A stretch of 64,000 bases of DNA from an uncultured Saprospiraceae bacterium (GTDB lineage: Bacteria > Bacteroidota > Bacteroidia > Chitinophagales > Saprospiraceae). The position numbers and the translations under genes are program-made. The stretch is from NCBI GenBank assembly GCA_937139495.1, contig CAKZQC010000026.1, positions 62,001-126,000 on the forward strand, read 5' to 3'. Every line of letters begins with the position of its first letter. Position 1 is the stretch's first letter. Shown one piece after another: positions 26,493 through 34,991 of this stretch. The notes below the pieces were generated by a model. That model did not search any database. It was not told the origin of the DNA and was given only the letters and a program-made list of their open reading frames with translations.

Positions 26493-27776
26493 ATGGTTTA
26501 TCGGTTATTACGTTATCCCTTATGGTTATTATACATTTGTTTTTTCAGACGAATCTACTTCATTGGAGCAGATAAAATCCCCAAAAAAAATCCTGTTATT
26601 TTCACTTCCAATCATAGCAATGGTTTTCTAGAACCATTGATAATAGCGGTGTTGCAATGGCGACACATTTGGTTTTGGGTTGGAGCTTCGGAGATTGGCG
26701 GTGGCTTCAAAGGCTGGCTGATGCAAGCGGGGCATTCGTTGCCGATATATCGACAGAAAGAAGGCAAGGAAAATATGCACAAAAACGAAGTAACCTTCCA
26801 GACTTCTCGTGAAGTACTCTACAATGGAAATACGCTTTATTTGGCACCCGAAGGACGCTGCATCATTCACAAAGAGCTGTTGCCATTCAAGACGGGTTGT
26901 GCTAGATTAGCGTTCAAGATGATGGAAGAAAAAAACTGGCAACTAGACCTCAAAATCATAGCTAGTGGTATCAACTATACTTACCACGACCGTTTTAGAA
27001 GCGATGTTTATGTCAAGTTCGGCAAGGTACTTTCGGTACTAGATTACAAGGAATTGTACCTGCAAGACAACTTTGCAGCCGTCACTAAAGTGACCGAAGA
27101 TTTGCGCGAAGCGATACAGGCAGAAATGATTTATGTGCGAGCAGAAGACGAGGCACTGACCGAACAGCTATTGCCGATGGGTAGAAATAATGTTGCGCGT
27201 GGAACATTTCCCATATACGGCAGCGATAGTCGAGCATTCGATACTGAACAAAAAATAGCGAACACTGTTGGACAATTAGCCCCAGCAGCTAAAGAAGAAT
27301 TGACAGTAGCCGTAGCTGCCTATCAGCAGCAGTTGCAGCAAAGCAAGACGACTGATTATGCGGTAGCGAACAAAAACAAACGCAGCTTTTTAGGTATTTT
27401 ATTGGGTTTCCCAATTTGGTTAGTTGGACTAATTAGTGGTATTGTTCCACACATTTTGTCTAGCAAACTAACCGCCAAAGTTGTTCCTTATCCAGAATTT
27501 AAAGCCAGCTTTTCGATTACGATTGCTTTAGCGATTTGGTTCTTGTATGGACTAATCGTTATTGGAGTCGGTAGTGTTTGGCTCAGTTGGTGGGCTATAT
27601 TAGTACCTTTCGGAATGGTTGCTACGCAGTTTTTTGCCTATCATTATCAAGATTATTATCAAGATTATCAGGCATTGGCGAAGCACCAAAAAGTAACCAA
27701 CAAAACTGCATTGGCAGAACAAAGAGCCGCTATTATGAAGCGAGTATTACAAAACAAAGAGGCTTTAGATTCCTAG
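26493..27776 (+). CDS. PlsC-like 1-acylglycerol-3-phosphate acyltransferase
   Basis: 427 aa with the ATG at 26493 (MVYRLLRYPLWLLY); a longer frame from 26382 would add 37 residues unlike the family. The acyltransferase signature is NHSNGFLEP, corresponding to the H-x(4-5)-D block but with Glu where Asp is usual in related NHPNSFLDP proteins. The second block is APEGRC, a variant of EGxR. FKTGCARLAF matches the family block near the lipid-binding pocket. Two C-terminal membrane regions (about 305-330 and 350-395) set it apart from the minimal 240-aa PlsC. It would acylate lysophosphatidate or a related lysolipid in phospholipid synthesis; the exact acceptor is not determinable. Confidence 0.82.
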   Translation: MVYRLLRYPLWLLYICFFRRIYFIGADKIPKKNPVIFTSNHSNGFLEPLIIAVLQWRHIWFWVGASEIGGGFKGWLMQAGHSLPIYRQKEGKENMHKNEVTFQTSREVLYNGNTLYLAPEGRCIIHKELLPFKTGCARLAFKMMEEKNWQLDLKIIASGINYTYHDRFRSDVYVKFGKVLSVLDYKELYLQDNFAAVTKVTEDLREAIQAEMIYVRAEDEALTEQLLPMGRNNVARGTFPIYGSDSRAFDTEQKIANTVGQLAPAAKEELTVAVAAYQQQLQQSKTTDYAVANKNKRSFLGILLGFPIWLVGLISGIVPHILSSKLTAKVVPYPEFKASFSITIALAIWFLYGLIVIGVGSVWLSWWAILVPFGMVATQFFAYHYQDYYQDYQALAKHQKVTNKTALAEQRAAIMKRVLQNKEALDS

Positions 27777-27857
27777 AAGTTAGATTGCCAATTATAGCTA
27801 TATGCTCCACTCTAATAAAGTATTCAGAAATTAACATAAAAAATAAACCGTAGACAT

Positions 27858-28907
27858 ATGAAAATCACTTGGCGAAGTCCTTCCAATTTAGCGTTGATTA
27901 AGTATTGGGGGAAACATGGCAGACAACTGCCCAATAATGCGTCGATTAGCTTGACGCTACAGCAGGCATACTCCGAAACGACATTGGAATACAAAGAAAA
28001 AGAAGAAGATAACGGAAAAATCAGCTTAACTTTTTTGTTTGAAGGCAAAGAAAATGCTGCTTTTGAAGCTAAAATCCAACGCTTTTTGGAGTCTATCTAT
28101 GAAGATTTTTTTCCTTTCTTGACGGGCTATGACTTGCATATCAGCTCACACAATTCTTTTCCGCATTCGGCTGGAATCGCCTCTTCTGCTTCGAGCATGA
28201 GTGCCTTGGCATTATGTCTGTGCAGCTTGGAGCGTTTGGTGAGTATTACGCTGCCCAACGAAGAAATATTCTACAAAAAAGCATCCGATATTGCTCGTTT
28301 GGGTTCAGGTTCGGCAAGCCGTTCGGTCTATCCATATTTGGCAGTATGGGGCAAAACGGATTTGGTCAACAACTCTTCTGATGAGTATGCCATTGGTTAT
28401 GGCAATGAAGTCGATGAAGTATTTCATACGTTTCACGACGATATTATGATGGTCAGCAAAGCCGAAAAAAGTGTATCGAGTACAGCAGGACATCAATTGA
28501 TGGAAAATAATCCGTTTGCAGAAGTACGTTATCAGCAAGCGTATGATAATATGAATGTATTGCTGCAAGCACTCAAAGAAGGCGATTTGGCGACTTTTGG
28601 TCGAATAACCGAGCAAGAAGCCTTGCAATTGCACGCCTTGATGATGACCTCTGACCCTTCTTATATCTTGATGGAGGGCAATTCGGTAGAGATGATTAAG
28701 CGGGTGCGTGACTGGCGAGAAAAAACAGGAAACCACTTATATTTCAGTTTAGATGCGGGACCAAACTTGCATCTATTGTACCCTGATAATATCAAAGAAG
28801 AAGTGAAGGCATTCATCAAAAATGAACTGCAACCACTTTGCGAAAACAATGAATATTTGGAAGACTGTGTAGGCAAAGGAGCTTACCAAATCCACGAAGA
28901 AGCATAA
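27858..28907 (+). CDS. mvaD: Diphosphomevalonate decarboxylase
   Basis: 349-aa GHMP-superfamily enzyme that uses ATP to convert mevalonate 5-diphosphate to isopentenyl diphosphate, the last step of the mevalonate pathway. Motifs: SPSNLALIKYWGKHG at residues 7-21, the phosphate-binding loop NSFPHSAGIASSASSMSA, and RLGSGSASRSVYP. Its presence indicates that this organism makes isoprenoids through mevalonate rather than only through MEP, which holds for several Bacteroidota. The gene is followed after 3 bp by rarA, so the pair form one transcription unit. No other mevalonate genes are in the window. Confidence 0.93.
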   Translation: MKITWRSPSNLALIKYWGKHGRQLPNNASISLTLQQAYSETTLEYKEKEEDNGKISLTFLFEGKENAAFEAKIQRFLESIYEDFFPFLTGYDLHISSHNSFPHSAGIASSASSMSALALCLCSLERLVSITLPNEEIFYKKASDIARLGSGSASRSVYPYLAVWGKTDLVNNSSDEYAIGYGNEVDEVFHTFHDDIMMVSKAEKSVSSTAGHQLMENNPFAEVRYQQAYDNMNVLLQALKEGDLATFGRITEQEALQLHALMMTSDPSYILMEGNSVEMIKRVRDWREKTGNHLYFSLDAGPNLHLLYPDNIKEEVKAFIKNELQPLCENNEYLEDCVGKGAYQIHEEA

Positions 28908-28910
28908 TCT

Positions 28911-30200
28911 ATGAATAGTAATAACGAGCCATTAGCAGAACGAATGCGCCCCCGTACATTGGCAGATTACATCAGCCAAAAACACTTGGTGGGCGAGCAA
29001 GGTGTATTGACCAAGGTGATTGCCTCAGGCAATATTCCTTCGTTCATTCTTTGGGGGCCGCCCGGCACTGGCAAGACTACTTTAGCTCAGATTATTGCGA
29101 CGCAATCTGACCGCCCCTATTATCCGCTTTCGGCTATCAATGCAGGGGTCAAAGATGTGCGAGAAGTGATTGCGAAAGCACAAACGCAGCGAGGTTTGTT
29201 TACAACTAACAAACGCCCAATTTTGTTTATTGATGAAATTCATCGGTTTAGCAAATCGCAGCAAGATGCTCTGTTGGGAGCAGTAGAACGTGGATTAGTG
29301 ACACTAATTGGAGCGACGACCGAAAATCCTAGTTTTGAGGTTATTCCTGCTTTGCTTTCTCGTTGTCAAGTCTATATTATTGAGAGCTTGGGCAAGGAGG
29401 ATTTGATCCAATTGCTCGAAAATGCCCTACAGAAAGATAAGCAGCTCGCCAAAGTATCGGTTACCTTAAAAGAAGTCGATGCCCTGTTGCGTTTTTCGGG
29501 TGGCGATGCCCGTCGATTGCTCAATGCTTTTGAGTTGGTAATTCTTTCGGAAGGCACTCCAGAGGTCATTCTGACCAATGAACTGGTACGCTCCAAAATA
29601 CAGCAAAACACCGTTCGATACGACAGGACAGGCGAACAACATTATGACATTGTTTCTGCCTTCATCAAGTCCATTCGAGGGTCTGACCCCAATGCTGCGG
29701 TGTATTGGTTGGCTCGCATGATTGAGGGCGGCGAAGATGTCAAATTTATTGCCAGAAGGCTAATAATAGCAGCTGCTGAAGATATTGGTAATGCCAATCC
29801 TACGGCTTTGATTATGGCTAACAATACGTTTCAGGCAGTGACCACGGTTGGCTTTCCAGAAGCACGGATTATACTCTCGCAATGTGTGACGTATATGGCG
29901 ACTTCCGCCAAATCGAATGCCGCTTATATGGCAATCAATAAAGCACAACAATTGGTTCGCCAAACAGGTGACCAGCCTGTGCCGATGGCTTTGCGCAATG
30001 CTCCGACTAAGCTGATGAAACAACTTGATTATGGCAAAGAATATTTGTACAGTCATGATTATCCCAATAATTTTGTAGAACAAGAATATTTCCCGAAAGG
30101 ACTAGAAAACACCAAACTCTACGACCCTAATCACAATGCTAGAGAAGCCGCTCAGCGCAAGTATCTAAAACTACTCTGGAAAGATAAGTATGGGTATTAA
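28911..30200 (+). CDS. rarA: Replication-associated recombination protein A (MgsA/WRNIP1 family)
   Basis: 429-aa clamp-loader-like AAA+ ATPase that acts at stalled replication forks. Family start: [17 protein letters not shown]. Walker [14 protein letters not shown] (about 46-58). Walker [20 protein letters not shown]. Sensor 1: [12 protein letters not shown]. Arg-finger region: ALLSRCQVY. The C-terminal tetramerisation part is full length, with [19 protein letters not shown] and [14 protein letters not shown]. It begins 3 bp after the mvaD stop and is probably translated from the same message. Confidence 0.95.
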   Translation: MNSNNEPLAERMRPRTLADYISQKHLVGEQGVLTKVIASGNIPSFILWGPPGTGKTTLAQIIATQSDRPYYPLSAINAGVKDVREVIAKAQTQRGLFTTNKRPILFIDEIHRFSKSQQDALLGAVERGLVTLIGATTENPSFEVIPALLSRCQVYIIESLGKEDLIQLLENALQKDKQLAKVSVTLKEVDALLRFSGGDARRLLNAFELVILSEGTPEVILTNELVRSKIQQNTVRYDRTGEQHYDIVSAFIKSIRGSDPNAAVYWLARMIEGGEDVKFIARRLIIAAAEDIGNANPTALIMANNTFQAVTTVGFPEARIILSQCVTYMATSAKSNAAYMAINKAQQLVRQTGDQPVPMALRNAPTKLMKQLDYGKEYLYSHDYPNNFVEQEYFPKGLENTKLYDPNHNAREAAQRKYLKLLWKDKYGY

Positions 30201-30742
30201 ATAGTCGGATGTTTTAAGTCGGAAGTCAGGAGTTTTTTTTGCCTACTGATAAAACAGCCTCTAATTTTCAGTACGTACTTCTTTCAAAAAAATGTAATTA
30301 ACTGATCTTACGCAAGAATTAAAATTGCCAATTGAGTAGGTCAATTATATCTCCTCTTCTTTCCATTACCGAAAGAAGCAAAGTCTAGGGCGAATATTAC
30401 GAACAAGATACTATCACCTTTCAATACTGACTTCAAGGGAATTTTTAGACCTCCTTTTAGGTTCAAATGACGTATTTTGCTAGATAAATATGTCCTTGGG
30501 CTATTTTCCGTGGAACCCCTTGAAGTTTAAACGTATTTTCAAGGGATAGTATTCGCTTGTTCTCCATAATGCCCACATTTTCAGTAGGCTTGGTTCTTGA
30601 GCAAAATTAGAACAAATCTTTTTTAATTCAAAATGTCCCTGCCTAACATCAGTAATTAATTAATATTCTTCAAAAAAAATGCTAGCTTCGCCCAAAATAT
30701 ATTTCTAACAAAAAAAGGTAACTCCATTTAAAATCAATACCC
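30201..30742. other. 542-bp intergenic region with an imperfect palindrome
   Basis: No gene is visible. It starts with a degenerate AGTCGGAAGTCAGGAGT tract (30216-30231) like the one at 22.8 kb and contains the inverted-repeat element at 30388-30574. The remainder is AT-rich and holds the upstream region of the following lipoprotein gene. Confidence 0.55.
30388..30574. repeat. About 190-bp imperfect palindromic element
   Basis: The left arm 30388-30439 (GGGCGAATATTACGAACAAG ...) and the right arm 30517-30574 read in reverse complement share, in order, GGGC, GAACAAG, ATACTATC, AATAC and ACTTCAAGGG, with small insertions. The long ordered match suggests a degenerate mobile element or a large hairpin. 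Confidence 0.6.
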
Positions 30743-31594
30743 ATGCTATCAAAGTTTTATTTATTCTTACAATTCATCGTTATTTTATTCTTGATTACCA
30801 GTTGTTCCAATCCCGTTTATTATCAATTATTTAAGACGGAATCTTCAGGAATTGAGAAAAAAGAAGCTGTTGCAACCTCCTCTAATGACGATATTGAAAT
30901 CACCTATCAACTATGGTCTGAGTACGGAAGTAGTGGTTTTACTATAAAGAACAAAACTAATGAACATATTTTTATAGATATGTACCTATCGCATTTGATT
31001 GTCAATAATGTTGCTCATACGTACTACCAAGGTCGTACTACTGGAAGCTCTAGAACCGTTGGGACAAACCTAAATCTAATTCGTTCTTCTTCTTGGCTTC
31101 AAGCACAAAAAGGGTATAATAAAGTCAACGCAGCTAGTTCAAGTACTTCAGCAAGCCAAAATCAAACGATTGAAAATAAAGCATCTATTTCTTATGTAGA
31201 ACTGAGAGTTATTAGTATCCCACCTAATTCTATTAAAACAATAACGCAGGGTAAAAATTTGACTGCTGGCTCTTATTCTCACTGTGACTTAAAGGAGAGT
31301 CCAAGCCAAAAAGAGCCTTCTGTCATGAAATTCGATGAATCCACAACCCCTCTACATATTCGAAATTACATTAGTTATAAAGTAGGTGAAAATGCGACGG
31401 AATACAAAAAAATGGAAGATATTTTTTGGGTCTCCGAAATATCCAATTACTCTCAAAGACAATTCATAACAAATAAAAAAGTAGAATATTGCGACGGAGG
31501 ACCTTCTAGTACAACAGTACCTACTTTCAAATACTACGACCCTAGTTCTTTTTATATAAAGTATTCCACTACCTCTTCTATATTACTTTACTGA
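30743..31594 (+). CDS. Lipoprotein of unknown function
   Basis: 283 aa. A lipoprotein signal is clear: a hydrophobic stretch ending LFLITSCSNP, lipobox ITSC with Cys21. The middle region (ITYQLWSEYGSSGFTIKNKTN, then IFIDMYLSHLIVNNVAHTYY) is a beta-rich pattern that I associate with uncharacterised lipoproteins of Bacteroidota; I cannot name a characterised relative. There is no catalytic motif. It stands alone on the plus strand after a 540-bp intergenic region and is followed 48 bp later by the CYTH gene. Confidence 0.7.
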   Translation: MLSKFYLFLQFIVILFLITSCSNPVYYQLFKTESSGIEKKEAVATSSNDDIEITYQLWSEYGSSGFTIKNKTNEHIFIDMYLSHLIVNNVAHTYYQGRTTGSSRTVGTNLNLIRSSSWLQAQKGYNKVNAASSSTSASQNQTIENKASISYVELRVISIPPNSIKTITQGKNLTAGSYSHCDLKESPSQKEPSVMKFDESTTPLHIRNYISYKVGENATEYKKMEDIFWVSEISNYSQRQFITNKKVEYCDGGPSSTTVPTFKYYDPSSFYIKYSTTSSILLY

Positions 31595-31642
31595 TGTCAC
31601 ACAAGAACAGTTTGATCGAAAAGACAACCTAAAACAAACACC

Positions 31643-32161
31643 ATGAACTGGATCAATATAGAAATAAAAGCACGTAGTGCTGATGCTGCCAAAATCATAC
31701 AGCAGCTCGAAACTTTATTGGCGGATTATAAGGGAGAAGATCATCAGATTGACACCTATTTCAATACGCCTACTGGACGACTCAAATTGCGCCAAGGAAA
31801 TATCGAAAATGCCTTGATTCATTACAACAGAAATAATCAAGCAGGTCCTAAGACCTCGTCTATTACTTATTATGAGCCGAACAAAAGCGAGGATTTGAAA
31901 CAAACATTGGCGGCAGCTCTAGGTGTGCTGGTCGTCGTGGACAAAAAACGAAAGATTTTCTTTATCGAAAATGTCAAATTCCATGTTGATGAAGTACAGG
32001 GCTTGGGTAGCTTTGTAGAGATTGAAGCGATCGACCAAACGGGCGACATTGGCAAAGAACGATTAGAAGAACAATGTCAATATTATATGGATTTTTTTGG
32101 TATCAAAACAACTGATTTGGTAGCCGTTTCTTATAGTGATTTATTGCTAAAACAATCCTAA
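31643..32161 (+). CDS. CYTH-domain protein (class IV adenylate cyclase / ThTPase-like)
   Basis: 172-aa single-domain CYTH protein, a triphosphate-tunnel fold that hydrolyses or cyclises triphosphate substrates. The N-terminal metal-binding signature is INIEIKAR (ExExK type) at residues 4-11. It is followed by QIDTYFNTPTGRLKLRQG, KKRKIFFIENVKFHVDEV and FVEIEAID, which supply the charged residues lining the tunnel. The length fits bacterial CYTH proteins. The family includes class IV adenylate cyclases, thiamine triphosphatases and tripolyphosphatases; the substrate cannot be decided from sequence. Confidence 0.85.
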   Translation: MNWINIEIKARSADAAKIIQQLETLLADYKGEDHQIDTYFNTPTGRLKLRQGNIENALIHYNRNNQAGPKTSSITYYEPNKSEDLKQTLAAALGVLVVVDKKRKIFFIENVKFHVDEVQGLGSFVEIEAIDQTGDIGKERLEEQCQYYMDFFGIKTTDLVAVSYSDLLLKQS

Positions 32162-32172
32162 CTATACAGCAA

Positions 32173-32874
32173 TCAATTGCTTGCCAAAGCGATAGCACCC
32201 AAACTAACTCGGCATTGGGCAGCAGCCAACAGCTTGCTGGCACAAGCCTCTAGTGTGGCTCCTGTCGTGATGACATCATCTACCAACAAAAGATGCTTGC
32301 CCTCCAATGCTTCTGCCTGCACGACATCGAAAGCATTTTGGACATTCGCAAAGCGATCCAATCTGGATTTTTTGGTTTGAGTAGCCGTATTGGTATTGCG
32401 AATTAAGTATTTTTCTGACCATTCTTTTTGCATACCTTCTGCCAACCCTTGGGCTATCATGGCTGCTTGGTTATACCCTCTTTTGTGCTGTTTTTTGGGG
32501 TGCAGCGGTACGGGTATGATATAATCAACGGTATCGTAGGGAGCTGTTTCTTTTAGCATTCTGCCAAATATACGCCCCAATTCCACGCCTACTTGTGGTT
32601 CATTTTTGTATTTCAATTGATGAATCAATTGCTGTAATAAACCTCCTTTCGTAAACTCAAAACAAGTGGTAGCGTGTGCCAATTGTACTCGTCCTGCAAA
32701 CCGCTCCATCACAGGGTTGTCTTCCATCGTGTGGTATTGCGTGGGTACAATATGGAACTCGCAACGAATACACATAGCACTCTTTGGTGCAGCATGGCTT
32801 TGCTGGCAAGCAAAGCACAAATTGGGATAAAACAACTCTACTAGTTGTGTCAAAGATTGGCGGATAATAGACAT
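32173..32874 (-). CDS. ComF-family phosphoribosyltransferase-like protein
   Basis: 233 aa. The N-terminus has a zinc-ribbon-like region, PNLCFACQQSH then MCIRCEF (two CxxC pairs). The C-terminal PRTase domain carries the PRPP-binding loop LLVDDVITTGATLEA and IIPVPLHPKKQHKRGYNQA, diagnostic for ComF. ComF proteins act in DNA uptake during natural competence; without other competence genes here, that role is only inherited from the family. It is convergent with the CYTH gene, with 11 bp between the stops, and lies 21 bp downstream of the ABC permease gene, probably in one operon. Confidence 0.92.
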   Translation of the reverse strand: MSIIRQSLTQLVELFYPNLCFACQQSHAAPKSAMCIRCEFHIVPTQYHTMEDNPVMERFAGRVQLAHATTCFEFTKGGLLQQLIHQLKYKNEPQVGVELGRIFGRMLKETAPYDTVDYIIPVPLHPKKQHKRGYNQAAMIAQGLAEGMQKEWSEKYLIRNTNTATQTKKSRLDRFANVQNAFDVVQAEALEGKHLLLVDDVITTGATLEACASKLLAAAQCRVSLGAIALASN

Positions 32875-32895
32875 GGGAATGGGTTTTTATATTGT

Positions 32896-33726
32896 TTACA
32901 AATCCTTATTATTGAATCGCCAATAACTGATACCCCAACATATTAGGCTATAGCCTAAGGTCACCCAAATAACTTGGTCAGGAGACAAAAATCTAATCTT
33001 ATCGTTGGCAATGCCTTCCATAAATCCGCTGGCATTGCTGTTGATGAAATAGAATGGCAAGGTAAACCAAGCCGAAGAAGCAGGCATATAATTGCCAATC
33101 GTCGTATCCTCCAAAAATGCCAAAAAGAACAGGTAATAAACTATTCGTTCGATAATAAGTATGTACGAAAAGAAGAAAATCATCGCTAATCCTCCCTTGC
33201 GGAAAAGTATCGCAAACATAAATGCTAAACTACTGTAGAAGAACGTTTGTACAAAAAAATTGCGGATAGCAAACATCTCGTGATGCACCACACTACCCGA
33301 ACCGCCTTCCAACTGCCCAAACAAAAATGCCAACAATGCCATATAAACCGTAGCTCCCGTAATCAATACGATAATCATTTGGAATTTGCCCCACAAGAAA
33401 GAACTACGCTCCATGCCCGTGATTAGGTTTTGGCGAGCCGTACGATATTCGTGCTCAGAAGTGACCATCCACGCAGACAAATAAGTAATCAAGAAGAAGG
33501 TCAGCCAACTACACCAATACGCCATAGTGGACCAAATACGAGGAAAAGCATGGTGACTCATCATCAATCCTACTGCTGCATTTCCTTCGCCTGCCTCCCC
33601 CGCATCGCCCATACTAGACTTGACCGCCAAGTACATCAGTGGGGCAAGTATCAAATACATCAGCGTAGCGACCCGAAACATCTTGTTGGGGGCGAGTTTT
33701 TTCCATTCTAGTTGTAGTAAATGCAT
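32896..33726 (-). CDS. ABC-2-type transporter permease
   Basis: 276 aa with the ATG at 33726 (MHLLQLEWKKLAPNKMFRV); the frame continues upstream only to a non-ATG codon. Six hydrophobic segments follow the ABC-2 layout: a first helix after a basic N-terminal segment, a periplasmic loop, then EHEYRTARQNLITGMERSSF, the cytoplasmic coupling-like segment typical of ABC-2 permeases. The cognate ATPase is not adjacent, so it is probably encoded elsewhere. The substrate is unknown. Confidence 0.78.
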   Translation of the reverse strand: MHLLQLEWKKLAPNKMFRVATLMYLILAPLMYLAVKSSMGDAGEAGEGNAAVGLMMSHHAFPRIWSTMAYWCSWLTFFLITYLSAWMVTSEHEYRTARQNLITGMERSSFLWGKFQMIIVLITGATVYMALLAFLFGQLEGGSGSVVHHEMFAIRNFFVQTFFYSSLAFMFAILFRKGGLAMIFFFSYILIIERIVYYLFFLAFLEDTTIGNYMPASSAWFTLPFYFINSNASGFMEGIANDKIRFLSPDQVIWVTLGYSLICWGISYWRFNNKDL

Positions 33727-33851
33727 GGCTTGTACGTTGGGCAATTATTGAAGTTGTTTGATAAAAGTAACTTGTGTCTGTCAAAATACATATTTTTTTT
33801 AGTATTTAATACATTTAGATAGCTAGAACTTGGAGATAGACACACTCCAAA

Positions 33852-33898
33852 AAAATGAAAACAGAATATCCCTAATTGGAATATTCTGTCTATTTTTT
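33852..33898. terminator. Terminator between rlmN and the ABC permease gene
   Basis: ACAGAATAT (33861-33869) pairs with ATATTCTGT (33881-33889). An A-rich stretch lies on the left and a T run on the right, so either strand could use it; position suggests it ends the rlmN message. Confidence 0.65.
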
Positions 33899-33923
33899 TT
33901 CTGTTGTTCTTCCTGAACAACTC

Positions 33924-34970
33924 CTATTCTTTGTTTGCCAATTGCCCGCAAGCGGCATCAATATCCTTGCCCCTAGAGCGGCGCACCGTGATAGAGACTC
34001 CATTGTTGCGCAGGTACGCAGCAAAAATATCTATTTTGTCTTGGTCTGCTTTCTCAAATATGACTCCCTCCACAGGGTTATATTCGATGACATTGACTTT
34101 GGCAGTAGGCACTTGACGGCAAATTTTGAGCAAGTTTTGTGCATCTTCTATGCCATCATTGAAACCATCAAAAGCGATATACTCAAACGTGATTTTGCTA
34201 TCCTTTGTGTTGTCATAAAAGTAGCGCAGAGCTTCTATTAATGTTGCCAAATTATTGGTTTCATTAATTGCCATAATCGTATTTCGTTTCTCATCATCGG
34301 CAGCATGCAGCGAGATAGCCAAATTGACACGGGTGCCATCATCTGCCATCTTTTTTATCATCTTCGCAATACCTGCCGTACTGACTGTCAATCGACGAGG
34401 CGACATATTGAGCCCATGCTCCATAGTCAGCAATTCGATGCTTTTCATGACAGGCTTGTACGCCAATAGCGGCTCGCCCATACCCATATAAACCACGTTG
34501 GTAATCGGGTGATTGTATTCTCGTTCGCAAATCTTATTGACCGCTACCACTTGGTCGTATATTTCGCCACCTGTTAGGTTGCGGATACGCTTCATCTTGC
34601 CCGTAGCACAGAACTTGCACGCCAAGCTACAACCTACCTGCGAAGAAATACAAACCGTATATCGGTCTTGATTGCTCACTGGAATAAGTACCGATTCTAT
34701 CAAGTGACCATCATGTAGTTTGTAACGCAACTTAATCGTTCCGTCATTACTAATCTGTACCAAGTCTTCTTCTATGGGCAACAAATCGAAGGAATCTTCT
34801 AATTTTTTGCGCAAGTCTTTCGACAAATTCGTCATTTCGGCAAACGAATGAGCTCCTTTTTTCCACAGCCATTCGTGTATTTGATTTGCTCTAAACTTAG
34901 GCAAGCCCAATTCTTTGAAATACAGAATTAAATCTTCTTTACTCAACTCTCTTATATCTTTCTTCTCCAT
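33924..34970 (-). CDS. rlmN: 23S rRNA (adenine-2503-C2)-methyltransferase
   Basis: 348-aa radical-SAM enzyme that methylates C2 of A2503 in 23S rRNA and often also A37 of tRNAs. The radical-SAM motif CSLACKFCATGK supplies CxxxCxxC. N-terminal FRANQIHEWLWKKGAHSF is the RNA-binding segment, YMGMGEPLLAY the GGE-like block, and RGKDIDAACGQL contains the C-terminal Cys of the family. It is full length. It starts 21 bp after the preceding membrane protein gene, suggesting an operon. It is not Cfr, judging by the overall match to the RlmN pattern. Confidence 0.96.
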   Translation of the reverse strand: MEKKDIRELSKEDLILYFKELGLPKFRANQIHEWLWKKGAHSFAEMTNLSKDLRKKLEDSFDLLPIEEDLVQISNDGTIKLRYKLHDGHLIESVLIPVSNQDRYTVCISSQVGCSLACKFCATGKMKRIRNLTGGEIYDQVVAVNKICEREYNHPITNVVYMGMGEPLLAYKPVMKSIELLTMEHGLNMSPRRLTVSTAGIAKMIKKMADDGTRVNLAISLHAADDEKRNTIMAINETNNLATLIEALRYFYDNTKDSKITFEYIAFDGFNDGIEDAQNLLKICRQVPTAKVNVIEYNPVEGVIFEKADQDKIDIFAAYLRNNGVSITVRRSRGKDIDAACGQLANKE

Positions 34971-34991
34971 CTTTCTTTTTGTTCTTCTGCG

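Noticed and set aside
33708..33920. Small ORF of 70 aa on the minus strand before the ABC permease gene
   Set aside because: It overlaps the rlmN terminator and the permease start in a different frame and has low-complexity content.
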